Shown in pieces: positions 1-9,063 of a stretch of DNA of 64,000 nucleotides (position 1 is its first letter; the number at the start of each line of letters is the position of its first letter). The notes under the pieces are model-generated. The model was not told the DNA's origin. It ran no database searches and saw only the letters and a program-made list of their open reading frames with translations. The stretch comes from Bacteroidota bacterium (GTDB taxonomy: Bacteria > Bacteroidota > Bacteroidia > Cytophagales > Spirosomataceae). The stretch is taken from the NCBI GenBank assembly GCA_020161355.1, contig JAIUOF010000013.1, positions 1 through 64,000 of the forward strand, written 5' to 3'. The translations under genes were made by a program, and so were the position numbers.

Positions 1-109
1 CTGTTGAAACCCCAAACTCCCTTGATGTTTTACTAACGCCATGCTGGATAGAATGAAGAACTATTTTCTCCTTCTCTTCTGATGACCATGTTTTTTGATG
101 TTTTGACAT
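1..109 (-). CDS. Transposase OrfA-like protein, N-terminal part only
   Basis: An open frame of 36 codons starts with ATG at 109 and runs off the window. The peptide begins MSKHQKTWSSEEKEKIV and continues into a helix-turn-helix with the pattern GVSKTSREFGVS. This matches the DNA-binding N-terminus of IS3-type OrfA proteins and related transposases (family knowledge). Only the first 36 residues are visible, so the IS family is not certain. The gene is divergent from the glycosyltransferase to its right. Confidence 0.6.
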   Translation of the reverse strand, partial: MSKHQKTWSSEEKEKIVLHSIQHGVSKTSREFGVST

Positions 110-148
110 ACACAAATCTAATTAATTGTTAACTTAGTTTTGTGTCCA
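1..148 (-). mobile_element. End of an insertion sequence (left edge of window)
   Basis: The reverse strand carries the start of a transposase-like gene running off the left edge. Upstream of its ATG, the minus strand reads TGGACACAAAACTAAG starting at position 148, which looks like an IS terminus of the TG...CA kind. The glycosyltransferase reading frame continues directly from position 149. The boundary is inferred from one end only, because the other terminus and any target duplication lie outside the window. Confidence 0.5.
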
Positions 149-1258
149 AGTTTTTATCGACCTATTAGTAAAATACATCTGGTTTCATCTACAGAATTTA
201 TGACCCAGGGTACAGGTGTACATTCTGCATTTATCGGAATGAAAAACTTGTTAAAAGAAAAAAAAGACCTGGAAGTAATTACCAACGGACAAGGCAAAGG
301 GGATATTTTTCATTCCCATTCATATGGATTATATTATTTCCTAAAATCGACCGGATACAAAGGAAGAAGAATACACACCGTGCATACCACTCCAGATACT
401 GTTAAAGGATCCGTAATATTTTCCGGTTTAGTATTGCCTTTTGCCAATTTATATTTCAAAATGGTGTTTAACCACGCTGATGTATGCATTGCCATTTCAC
501 CCATGGTGGAAAACCGCCTGAGAAAACTGAATGTGAAATCAAGAATTTTCAGATTAGACAATCCCATTGACTTTTCAAAGTGGTATCCTAAAAATGGATC
601 CAGAGAAAAAGGAAGGGAAATGCTGGGTATTTCGACCCATAAAAAAATAGTTTTAGGCGTAGGCCAGTTACAAAAACGCAAGGGTGTCGAGGATTTTTTG
701 GAAATAGCCTCCCAAAATCCTGAATTCGCTTTTGTTTGGGTAGGTGGAAGACCATTTGGCCTGGTAACGGAAGGAGTAAACCGAATCAATAAGAAAATTG
801 AAAATGCCCCTGAGAATGTCCATTTTGTGGGAATAATCACGCAGGAAAATATGCCACTGATTTATGCTGCAGCCGATGCATTGGTATTCCCCTCCTATCA
901 GGAAAACTCTCCCTTAGTTCCGCTGGAAGCAGCAGCGGCAGGTTTACCGGTGATTTACAGAGATCTGGAGGAATATAAACTATTATATGAAAACGAATAT
1001 TTGAAAGCCAAAAACAATGAAGAATTCTCATTAATTATCAGGCTTCTGTTTTCTGAAAAAGAATTTTATCAAATGGGCAAGTCGATTTCAGCAAATCTCA
1101 TTAAACAATTTGACAAAGACCGCATCAGGGAAAAACTTTTGAGCCTTTACACCGAAGTCTATTACAAAGCTATTCAAAACACGCCCCGATTTTCTTTTAC
1201 CAAAAGGTTAGACTTCAGATCTTTTTTCCCGGATAAAACACTGGTTAATCAAATATGA
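140..1258 (+). CDS. Glycosyltransferase family 4, 5' end probably lost to an IS
   Basis: This is a GT-B fold retaining glycosyltransferase. The N-terminal half has a Rossmann strand (KIHLVSST) followed by the GTGVHSAF acceptor-side loop. The C-terminal half has the donor-binding strand LGVGQLQKRKG and the EX7E-type motif in ENSPLVPLEAAAAG, the usual nucleotide-sugar contact. It is probably cytoplasmic or peripheral at the membrane. The start is doubtful: no ATG precedes the first strand, the only upstream start is a TTG at 140 that falls inside the probable IS terminus, and the first ATG (200) would remove the first strand. The native 5' end probably lies beyond the IS. The stop overlaps the next ATG by four bases (ATGA), so the two genes are coupled. 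Confidence 0.75.
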   Translation: MCPSFYRPISKIHLVSSTEFMTQGTGVHSAFIGMKNLLKEKKDLEVITNGQGKGDIFHSHSYGLYYFLKSTGYKGRRIHTVHTTPDTVKGSVIFSGLVLPFANLYFKMVFNHADVCIAISPMVENRLRKLNVKSRIFRLDNPIDFSKWYPKNGSREKGREMLGISTHKKIVLGVGQLQKRKGVEDFLEIASQNPEFAFVWVGGRPFGLVTEGVNRINKKIENAPENVHFVGIITQENMPLIYAAADALVFPSYQENSPLVPLEAAAAGLPVIYRDLEEYKLLYENEYLKAKNNEEFSLIIRLLFSEKEFYQMGKSISANLIKQFDKDRIREKLLSLYTEVYYKAIQNTPRFSFTKRLDFRSFFPDKTLVNQI

Positions 1259-2238
1259 AAAAAAAGATTCTGATTGGTGTTTTCTCGATTATTAGTATTG
1301 GATTTTTTTTAAGTGCAAATACTTTTGCCGACATCCTCCCCAGGTTGTCAAAAATTAAGCCTGGCTATATTTATGCTTTTTTCATTTTGGTAATTATAGA
1401 GCATATTTTCAGGGCATTAAGATGGCAGATATTACTTAAGCGATCTCATTCTGAAGTGAAGCTTTTCCCAACCTTACTGGCACTTTTGATGAGTTTTTTT
1501 TCAAATATTTTTATCCCGCATTCCGGCATCATCACCCGATTAACTTATCTGAAAAAATATTATAAATTTCCGCCTTCCATAAATATCGGAACCTTTATTG
1601 CCGAAAAGACTTCTGATTCTATCATAATCATTTTATTATTAAGCTATACCGCCCTGCATTCCGGTTTTTCATTTTTCAAAATCATTGATTTTTCACCATT
1701 CAAAGATAAACTGTTGATGTTTTCAGCAATGGGACTTTTGATAATACCCTTGGTTATTTTCCTTATAGCCCGAATCTTCAGAAGCCAATTATTGAAAATC
1801 AGGATCATCATTTATGCCCATTTAAAATTGGTTTTAAGTGGCTTTCACAGCCTCCACGACCTAAAAAGCTTATTGTTGTTTTCGATTTATTCGGCAATCA
1901 TCTGGATAATTTATATTTTTTCTTTCAACCTGATGTTTTTGTCAGTGGGCATTGATGCGAGTCCGGTTTGCCTGATCAACACGGCTACTATTGGGAATCT
2001 AAGCTGGATATTCCCTAGCCAGGCGGGTATAGGCCCATTTCATCTGGCGGTTTCTACAGCACTTCGTTTTCATGGTTATACGGCTGAAGACAGCACATTT
2101 CTTTCTATTTTAACCCATTCCGGCATTTTGATTACAGATTTTGTTTTTGGGCTGTCTGCAATTATTTTTACAATCTTAGGGTCAGCGAAAAAATCGAATT
2201 ATGTCTCTTCTGATCCAATCATGGCTATAGCAGATTAA
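1255..2238 (+). CDS. Flippase-like integral membrane protein (LPG synthase TM-domain family)
   Basis: A polytopic membrane protein of 327 residues with about seven or eight hydrophobic segments. The motif order (EHIFRALRWQILL near residues 48-60, then a conserved segment with NLSWIFPSQAGIGPFHLAV near 240-260) is typical of the lysylphosphatidylglycerol synthase transmembrane domain / UPF0104 family. Relatives are membrane domains of MprF-like enzymes or stand-alone lipid-handling proteins beside glycosyltransferases. The ATGA overlap with the upstream glycosyltransferase suggests a joint role in making or moving a glycolipid, which is inference. There is no catalytic aminoacyl-transferase domain, so the MprF reaction itself is not expected. 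Confidence 0.75.
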   Translation: MKKKILIGVFSIISIGFFLSANTFADILPRLSKIKPGYIYAFFILVIIEHIFRALRWQILLKRSHSEVKLFPTLLALLMSFFSNIFIPHSGIITRLTYLKKYYKFPPSINIGTFIAEKTSDSIIIILLLSYTALHSGFSFFKIIDFSPFKDKLLMFSAMGLLIIPLVIFLIARIFRSQLLKIRIIIYAHLKLVLSGFHSLHDLKSLLLFSIYSAIIWIIYIFSFNLMFLSVGIDASPVCLINTATIGNLSWIFPSQAGIGPFHLAVSTALRFHGYTAEDSTFLSILTHSGILITDFVFGLSAIIFTILGSAKKSNYVSSDPIMAIAD

Positions 2239-2276
2239 AAAATATTCTATTCAATCTTATTCAACCCAAAAAAAGA

Positions 2277-2300
2277 GCCGGCAAACTTTGCCGGCCTTTT
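2277..2300 (+). terminator. Rho-independent terminator after the flippase-like gene
   Basis: GCCGGCAAA and TTTGCCGGC form a perfect 9-bp stem, followed by CTTTT. An A-run precedes the stem, so it may also stop minus-strand transcripts from the SusD gene. Confidence 0.85.
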
Positions 2301-2389
2301 AGCTTAATTGAATCTATTCTATTGTACAATACTGGTTTTTATTTTAGAGGTATCAGGGGTTTTAATTTTTCTGTACAACAAGAAGCGTA

Positions 2390-4084
2390 TTAATATCCAG
2401 GGTTTTGGGTTAAATATCCTTTAAGGTTTGATGCTCCGTCAATGGCCGTTTGAGGAATCGGGAAAATCCTTTTGAACTTATCCGTATTGGTTTTTTCTGT
2501 CCAGCTATCTTCATATTTTCCAAATCTTACCATGTCTGTCCTGCGAAGCATTTCCCAGTAAAACTCAAAACCTCTCTCTCTAAACAAGGAGTTTAGGTCA
2601 ATGCTTGTCAGGGCAGGTGGAGGAGTTGTCGCTGTTCGAGAGGCTCTCACGGCATTTACATCGGCCAATGCAGCGGCATTGTTTCCTTTTCTCAACTGAG
2701 CCTCAGCTCGCATCAAATAAACATCAGCCAGCCTAACTATAGCAATATCAGCCATTCCACGGTTTCTGCCTGAGGTTGATTCCACCGAAAACTCATATTT
2801 TTCTACTCTATAGCCAGAGCTATAATCAGAGCCCTCGGGAGTAAAATCAATTTTTTCGGTATGAATTACCTTTTTGTCGGGTCTGTTGCGGCTTAGGTTT
2901 GTGATGGGTCCAACCTGCAGCTGGCCATTTTCGCATTTTTGAAATACGCCGTTAACCCTTATCAAACCATATTGCTGACCTCTTTGAATACCACGATTTA
3001 TCTTAAATGTGGCTGGGTCGGCACAGGTGGTTTTTCCATCATCTGCTTTTTTTAGGTTATCCTGAAAGAATCTCGGATCAACAGTAGGATCAGCCGGTGC
3101 ATAGGCTTTTGCCCAGGACTGATAGAAATCAGAAGTGATTCCCGGGCCATCTGTACCGTTGGCAGCAGGGTAAGCCGGAAGCGGATACATGTCACCCGAA
3201 AGTGAAAAATAGGCCATACGGTTATGACCATTGAGGTCATGACGCTGGTCAACGGCAAATATTAATTCAGAATTGTCATGATTGTTATTACCGAAAATAG
3301 AGAAATAATCAGTGCTTAATTTATAACTACCCGAGTCAATAATTTTGTTACAGTAGCTAATAACCTTATCCAGATCTTCGGTGGCAAAAGTAATATTGGC
3401 GGCATATCTGTCTTTATATACAGGTGCATTGATGTACATTCTTGCCAACAGGCCCCAGACTCCGGCTTTGGTCAATCGGCCTGAACCTACCGTGGTCTTT
3501 TCAGCCAAATTAGGCTCAGCTGCCTGAAGCTCTGAAACTATAAAGTCAAAAGCCTCTTTTCCTCTCAGAATTTCCGAAGTTTTACCCGGATCATCTTTTC
3601 TGAATGCAATCCCATACAAGTCAAATACCATCATGTTATAGTATGCCATCATGCCACGAGCTTCAGCTTTGTAGAGGTTTACGTTGGCATCGTTGAGACC
3701 TTCGAGAGAAGCCAGGGCAGTTACACATCTTGAAATAGATTGAACCAAGGGATTCCAGGTGTTGATTACATTGGCAGTATTGCTGGTATAGGTGTGCTGA
3801 TGCAATGCGATGTAGATACCGTTATCACCCCAATCGGTACCCCCACGGTAAGGTAAAATCGCCTCATCAGTGGTGATTTCCTGCAAGGCAAAATAGGTAG
3901 TGTGTTGGTATATATTGGGAAGAAGAGCATAAACCGGAGCAATCAAACCATCGGCGGTTTGTTTATCAGTCAATTTGGTTGAAAATGTTTCATCCAATAC
4001 TTGTTCTTCGAGATCAGTACAAGAATTTGCCGATATCAGAAACAATATGGAAAGAGCTATGAAATATAAATTTTTCTTTTTCAT
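2390..4084 (-). CDS. SusD/RagB-like outer-membrane nutrient-binding lipoprotein
   Basis: A surface lipoprotein of 564 residues that binds substrate on top of its SusC partner. It has a lipoprotein signal (hydrophobic stretch ending in SANSC, Cys about 22), the helical TPR-like N-terminal half typical of SusD, and the C-terminal hallmarks: a segment with RLADVYLMRAEAQLRKG and the closing sequence with FPIP and a final NPGY. It lies 12 bp downstream of the SusC gene on the same strand. Because the flanking genes encode secreted phosphatases, the ligand may be an organic phosphate rather than a glycan. That is inferred from context only. Confidence 0.93.
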   Translation of the reverse strand: MKKKNLYFIALSILFLISANSCTDLEEQVLDETFSTKLTDKQTADGLIAPVYALLPNIYQHTTYFALQEITTDEAILPYRGGTDWGDNGIYIALHQHTYTSNTANVINTWNPLVQSISRCVTALASLEGLNDANVNLYKAEARGMMAYYNMMVFDLYGIAFRKDDPGKTSEILRGKEAFDFIVSELQAAEPNLAEKTTVGSGRLTKAGVWGLLARMYINAPVYKDRYAANITFATEDLDKVISYCNKIIDSGSYKLSTDYFSIFGNNNHDNSELIFAVDQRHDLNGHNRMAYFSLSGDMYPLPAYPAANGTDGPGITSDFYQSWAKAYAPADPTVDPRFFQDNLKKADDGKTTCADPATFKINRGIQRGQQYGLIRVNGVFQKCENGQLQVGPITNLSRNRPDKKVIHTEKIDFTPEGSDYSSGYRVEKYEFSVESTSGRNRGMADIAIVRLADVYLMRAEAQLRKGNNAAALADVNAVRASRTATTPPPALTSIDLNSLFRERGFEFYWEMLRRTDMVRFGKYEDSWTEKTNTDKFKRIFPIPQTAIDGASNLKGYLTQNPGY

Positions 4085-4096
4085 TATTTTATAAAA

Positions 4097-7069
4097 TTAA
4101 AATCCAAGGTTAACACTGAAAATAAAAGACTTAGCCTTTGGATAAGTTAAGTAATCAATACCATAGGAAAGTACTCCGTTGATCGATCTGTCATTGTTTA
4201 CATCAGGATCAAATCCGTCATATTTTGTAAATAATAATAGATTTTGACCGGTTACCGAAACCCTGGCCGATTGGAAGATATTATTGATTTTTAATTTTTT
4301 GGTATTAAAATTATAACCTAATACCGCATTGTTCAGCCTGAAATAAGCACCATCTTTCAAAAATCTGGTTGAGATTGGAGCTGAATTACTGATTGATTCT
4401 TCGGGATATTTAACTGATTCCTGGGTGGCATTCAAGCCTTTGCTCAATCTGAGTTTATAAAAATTGGCATTGGCTGTGTTGTCATAAACTTTGTTTCCCG
4501 ACACTCCGTTGAAATTCAGAGCCAAATCAAATCCTTTAAACTCTAGTCCTGCATTCAGGTTAAAAAGCTTGTTGGGCAATGCTGTACCCGCAGCGATTCT
4601 GTCTTTGTCACTTTGTATTCCATCTCCATCGGTATCGCGATAGATAGAAAGTCCTTTTTCGTCAAATCCCACAAATTCTTTCAGGAAAAATGTACCTATT
4701 GGCTGGTCGTTTATATATCCGTTTATGGTTGCCGATGTAAGACCCGACCCTGAGGCAGAACCTGAAGGAATTACAGAATATGGGGAATCTTTTACGACGT
4801 TATTGATAAAAGTAATATTTCCGCCAATATTGAAGATCAAGCTGTTGGTTAACCTTTTTCTGTAATTTAACTCCAACTCCAAACCTTTATTGATAATCCT
4901 CATGTCTGCCACGTTGGTCCAATAAGTACCTGCAGGCTGTACCGGGTCAGCAGGAATTACCTCAAGAAGAATATCCTTTGACACTTTGTTGAAATAATCA
5001 ATTGTACCTGTCAAACCACCTGAAAGCAATGAAAAGTCAAGTCCTAAGTCAAACTGAGAGGCTACTTCCCATTGAATATCCGGGTTGGCCAAACGGGTAT
5101 AAGTCGTTCCGGCCGGATAAGTACTTGTACCATCCAGTGGGTAACTGGTCGTACCTGATACATTGGAAGTAAACAAAGCATGGGTAATTTTGGAAGGAAT
5201 CTCCTGGTTTCCGGTAAGTCCCCAGCCGGCTCTTAATTTCAAATCTGAGAATTTCATGTTTTTCATGAATTCTTCCTCAGAAATTCTCCATCCTGCTGAA
5301 AATGAAGGAAAAAGACCGTATTTATTATTTGCTCCAAATTTAGAAGAACCGTCTGCTCTCAAAGTACCGGTAAACAGGTATTTATCGGCATAATCAAGGT
5401 TTACTCTTGTAAAATAAGACTGTAACTCATTGATTAAGGCATATCCTGAAGGTTTGTTGTTGGCCAGGGTAAGATCCTGTCCTAATCCCGGATTGAAACG
5501 AGGCTCAATACCATTAAGCGGGAATTTATCGATTCCAAATGATTTTCCAGATAGGAAAAACTTTTGGTAAGAATGTCCTGCCAAAGCCGAGCCATTGATT
5601 TTATTTATTGAAAATGAATAAGTCAGATAGTTTTCAATCAACTTATTGGTATTATTGGTTCTTACATAATTGTAGCTACCCAGTTGTAAAGGCTCTGTAT
5701 ATGGCAGGGTTTGATAATCCCTTTCTGTATTGGAAAAGTCGATACCATAATTAAGTTTATACACCAAGCCCTTAATGATTGTCAAAGAAGGGGAAATATT
5801 ACCCAGTATTCTTCTGTTTGTGGTATAATCGTCTGATAACTCCAATGAAATCAAAGGATTGGTGCCATCTTTATAATAAACAGGTTTTCCGTTTTCATCA
5901 TAAGCTTTGTAGGTAGGGTTGGCTACCAAAGCACCTCCTACCAAGGTTCCGATATTTGGGCGGTCATTGTAAGTACTGGCAGCACTTAGGTTTACGTCAA
6001 TATTGAGACGGTTGTTGATTAGTTTTTGATTCAGGTTGATTCGGCCATTATAACGGTTCACCTGATTCCCCACCAAAATACCTTCCTGAAGCTGAGCACC
6101 AAAAGAACCAAAGAATCCTAATTTATCGGTTCCGCCACTTAACGAAAGATTATGGTTTTGGGTTTTTGCCTGACGAAAAACTTCATTTTGCCAGTCTGTA
6201 TCGGCTCCACCATCCACATAATCCACACCGAGGGTTTTCATTTGTGCCCTGAATTCATCAGCAGTAAAAACTTCAACCGGGCGGGCAAGTTTCGAAATAC
6301 CAAATGAACCATTGTAGTTGAGGATTGATTTTCCGGATTGACCTTTTTTTGTTGAAATCAAAATTACGCCATTGGCACCTCTTGCTCCATAAATTGCTGT
6401 GGCTGAAGCATCTTTCAAAACGTCGATACTTAAAATATCCTCAGAATTAAGAAATGTAAGGGGATTAAGCGAAGACCCATTACCTGAATTATCGAGTGCA
6501 AATCCATCAATTACAAAAAGCGGTGTACTACCTGATCTTACGCCACCCGGACCACGAATACTAATATTTTGTGGCGAACCAGGCTCGCCTGTAGCTGCGG
6601 TGATATTTACCCCGGCTACTTTTCCTTGTAGCAGTTGCTCGGGAGAATTAATGATACCTTTATTAAAGTCTTCATTTTTGATTGATTTTGCCGATCCGGT
6701 GATGTCTTTTGATTTTGTGGAACCATAACCTATTACTATAACCTCATTAAGATTCTGCAAAGAAGGCTTGAGTTCTACATTAATATCAGAGGTATTTAAA
6801 ACGGCAATTTCAACTTTTTCATAGCCTATATAATCAAATACCAGAATTGGGTTTTTCTGTTTTAAGGTAATACTATATTTCCCCTCTGCATCGGTAAGGA
6901 CCCCATTTGTGCTGCCTTTTTCCAAAATTGTACATCCCGCCAAGCCCAGGTTGGTACCGGCTTCTTTCACAGTTCCTTTGATGACGCTCCCAACTGACTG
7001 TCCAAATGTCAGATGAATAGAAGTGACCATAAAAAGAACCCAAATACTAATTCGTAGTTTTTTTAACAT
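4097..7069 (-). CDS. SusC/RagA-type TonB-dependent outer-membrane transporter
   Basis: A receptor of 990 residues with a signal peptide (about 1-23), a carboxypeptidase-like CarboxypepD_reg domain (about 28-110, KGTVKEAGTNLGLAGCTI), the linker NEVIVIGYGSTKSKDITGS that is the SusC hallmark before the plug, a plug domain (about 115-240, with IYGARGANGVILISTKKG) and a 22-strand barrel region ending in an aromatic residue (SVNLGF). It imports ligands handed over by the SusD lipoprotein, driven by TonB. It is the first gene of a two-gene SusCD operon that lies head-to-head with the phosphodiesterase-phosphatase gene, so both may share the 240-bp AT-rich control region. Confidence 0.94.
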   Translation of the reverse strand: MLKKLRISIWVLFMVTSIHLTFGQSVGSVIKGTVKEAGTNLGLAGCTILEKGSTNGVLTDAEGKYSITLKQKNPILVFDYIGYEKVEIAVLNTSDINVELKPSLQNLNEVIVIGYGSTKSKDITGSAKSIKNEDFNKGIINSPEQLLQGKVAGVNITAATGEPGSPQNISIRGPGGVRSGSTPLFVIDGFALDNSGNGSSLNPLTFLNSEDILSIDVLKDASATAIYGARGANGVILISTKKGQSGKSILNYNGSFGISKLARPVEVFTADEFRAQMKTLGVDYVDGGADTDWQNEVFRQAKTQNHNLSLSGGTDKLGFFGSFGAQLQEGILVGNQVNRYNGRINLNQKLINNRLNIDVNLSAASTYNDRPNIGTLVGGALVANPTYKAYDENGKPVYYKDGTNPLISLELSDDYTTNRRILGNISPSLTIIKGLVYKLNYGIDFSNTERDYQTLPYTEPLQLGSYNYVRTNNTNKLIENYLTYSFSINKINGSALAGHSYQKFFLSGKSFGIDKFPLNGIEPRFNPGLGQDLTLANNKPSGYALINELQSYFTRVNLDYADKYLFTGTLRADGSSKFGANNKYGLFPSFSAGWRISEEEFMKNMKFSDLKLRAGWGLTGNQEIPSKITHALFTSNVSGTTSYPLDGTSTYPAGTTYTRLANPDIQWEVASQFDLGLDFSLLSGGLTGTIDYFNKVSKDILLEVIPADPVQPAGTYWTNVADMRIINKGLELELNYRKRLTNSLIFNIGGNITFINNVVKDSPYSVIPSGSASGSGLTSATINGYINDQPIGTFFLKEFVGFDEKGLSIYRDTDGDGIQSDKDRIAAGTALPNKLFNLNAGLEFKGFDLALNFNGVSGNKVYDNTANANFYKLRLSKGLNATQESVKYPEESISNSAPISTRFLKDGAYFRLNNAVLGYNFNTKKLKINNIFQSARVSVTGQNLLLFTKYDGFDPDVNNDRSINGVLSYGIDYLTYPKAKSFIFSVNLGF

Positions 7070-7089
7070 AATTTGAAGTTTTTTTACTT

Positions 7090-7097
7090 CAAACTTA
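7090..7097 (-). promoter_or_regulatory. Probable -7 element for the SusC/SusD operon
   Basis: The minus strand reads TAAGTTTG, a match to the Bacteroidota TAnnTTTG -7 box, 20 bp upstream of the SusC ATG. No good TTTG is present at -33, which fits a promoter needing an activator. Confidence 0.45.
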
Positions 7098-7269
7098 ATG
7101 CCTGATACAGACAGGTTCAGGGGTGTTTTTAAAAGATAATAAATACTTAATTTTTGCTCAAAAACTTAATAATTAATTGTTGTTTAGTTAAAATTGAATT
7201 AATATTTTTTGTTATTTATTTTAGCTAAATACTTAATTATTAATTTCTTAATATTGAATTCTACCGAAC

Positions 7270-7291
7270 TTTAACCAGAGTTTAATAACAT
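7270..7291 (+). promoter_or_regulatory. 11-bp-spaced TTTAA direct repeat (Pho-box-like)
   Basis: Two half-sites, TTTAACCAGAG and TTTAATAACAT, are spaced exactly 11 bp apart, about 20-40 bp before the TTG start of the phosphodiesterase-phosphatase gene. PhoB-family regulators bind direct repeats with this spacing (established for Pho boxes). The sequence is not the enteric consensus, so the assignment rests on spacing and neighbours. Confidence 0.3.
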
Positions 7292-7310
7292 TGTTTTAAA
7301 AATTTGAAAT

Positions 7311-9059
7311 TTGAAAAATATCCTGTTATTACTCCTCCTGTTTTCCACCGGAATTTACGGACAGAGCGTAGTTCACTCTCATAATGATTATGAACAAAAA
7401 GCACCTTTTTATCAGGCATTTTCGGCAGGTTGTCAGTCAATCGAGGCGGATGTTTTTTTACAAAATGGAAAACTTCTGGTTGCACACAACAAAGAGGATC
7501 TCGATCCAAAGAATACACTGGAACAATTATATTTAGAACCAATAATTTCGTATTCAAAAAAAATATCAGCAATTGGTGAGCCTCTATATTTATTTATTGA
7601 TTGCAAAACAGAAGCTATTGTCACATTGACAGAAATTGTAAAATCGGTCGAATCAAAAAGGCAAATCCTGGAATTAGTTAAAAACCAAAAATTAAAGATT
7701 ATAATTTCGGGCAACAGACCCTCCCCAGAGCATTATACTGACTATCCAGATTTTATTTTATTTGACCACCAGGATATTTCGGAAGCACCTCTGAATATCG
7801 AAAAAGTGGGCACCATAAGCCTGCCTTTCTACAGGTACAGTCGCTGGAATGGCAAAGGGAGATTGTCTTCATATGACTCTTTGAGAGTAAGTAATGCAAT
7901 TCATTTTGCTCATTCAGTTGGAAAAAAAATCAGATTTTGGGCAACTCCAGACAACCCTACTTCCTGGTTTACATTGGTTAAAATGGGGGTTGATTTCATA
8001 AATACCGACAAACCGTTTGAATGTAACGCTTATTTAAAAAATCTGGGAAGTTCAATGGCTTTATACAAAACTAATTCCTCAAATGATGTCAACAATTATC
8101 CAACTATAAACCGAAAGGGTGTCTTTATTGTGATTGGCGACGGCTGTGGACTCGCTCAATGGTCTGCGGCCATGATTAGTCACGGGCCATTGAATATAGA
8201 AAGAATAAAACATATTGGATTGTCAAAAACGCAGTCGTCTGATGATTTTACCACTGATTCTGCAGCCGGAGGCACGGCAATAGCCACAGGAAAGAAAACC
8301 CGTAACCGTTATATTGGAAAAGACCCTGACGGAAAGCCCCTAAAATCACTCATGGAACTTGATATTACTTCCGGCAGATTTAAGGGAATAATTACTACCG
8401 ATAATGTGGCAGGAGCCACCCCGGCATCATTTTACGCCCATGTAGAAGATCGGGACAGTACTTACAAAATTACTTCGGCTATCAACCAATCAGACCTGGA
8501 TGTGATTATTGGTAATGCAGATGAAGAACAAAAGAAAATTATTTCAAAATCATTTCTTTGTAAAAACCCTGATGAAGCAGCTCCAAGTTTGAAAAGAGAA
8601 AAAACTGCCATATTGTATGATAAAATTCCCTTTGTCACTGAGGAAAGAGGAAATTATCTTGAAAAAAATACAAAATTAATCCTGGACGAAATATCCATTT
8701 CAAATCGTGATTTTATTGTAATGATAGAAAATGGCCATATTGATGGTGCAGGTCATGCCAATAAATCTACAGAACTGATGAATGAAGTATTGGATTTGGA
8801 TCATTCGGTGGGGATCCTTATGGACTTCATTGACAATAATCCGCAATGCACGCTCATTGTTACTGCCGATCACGAAACGGGCGGAGTCACCCTTCCCCAT
8901 GCTGATGCAAAAGGGAATCCGGAAATCCGTTTTCAAAGTGACGATCATACCGGAATTCCCGTGCCGGTTTTTGCCTATGGAGCAGGTGCTCATTTGTTCC
9001 AGGGAATATATCCCAACACCGCAATATTCTCAAAAATTCTGGAACTATTAAAAAAGTAA
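7311..9059 (+). CDS. Secreted glycerophosphodiesterase-like / alkaline phosphatase fusion
   Basis: Two enzymes in one exported chain of 582 residues. After a signal peptide (about 1-18) comes a PI-PLC/GDPD-like TIM-barrel domain with HSHND (22-26), the metal pair in SIEADV (E45, D47) and AHN (H59). From about residue 270 follows an alkaline phosphatase domain with the metal-binding IGDGCG, the nucleophile serine in TDSAAGGTA (about 316) and the C-terminal ADHETGG (about 520). The first domain would release a phosphomonoester from a diester and the second would free phosphate from it. The start is a TTG; no ATG lies nearby in frame. It is divergent from SusC/SusD and convergent, with a 4-bp gap, with a second phosphatase. 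The substrate is unknown. Confidence 0.9.
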   Translation: MKNILLLLLLFSTGIYGQSVVHSHNDYEQKAPFYQAFSAGCQSIEADVFLQNGKLLVAHNKEDLDPKNTLEQLYLEPIISYSKKISAIGEPLYLFIDCKTEAIVTLTEIVKSVESKRQILELVKNQKLKIIISGNRPSPEHYTDYPDFILFDHQDISEAPLNIEKVGTISLPFYRYSRWNGKGRLSSYDSLRVSNAIHFAHSVGKKIRFWATPDNPTSWFTLVKMGVDFINTDKPFECNAYLKNLGSSMALYKTNSSNDVNNYPTINRKGVFIVIGDGCGLAQWSAAMISHGPLNIERIKHIGLSKTQSSDDFTTDSAAGGTAIATGKKTRNRYIGKDPDGKPLKSLMELDITSGRFKGIITTDNVAGATPASFYAHVEDRDSTYKITSAINQSDLDVIIGNADEEQKKIISKSFLCKNPDEAAPSLKREKTAILYDKIPFVTEERGNYLEKNTKLILDEISISNRDFIVMIENGHIDGAGHANKSTELMNEVLDLDHSVGILMDFIDNNPQCTLIVTADHETGGVTLPHADAKGNPEIRFQSDDHTGIPVPVFAYGAGAHLFQGIYPNTAIFSKILELLKK

Positions 9060-9063
9060 TTGA

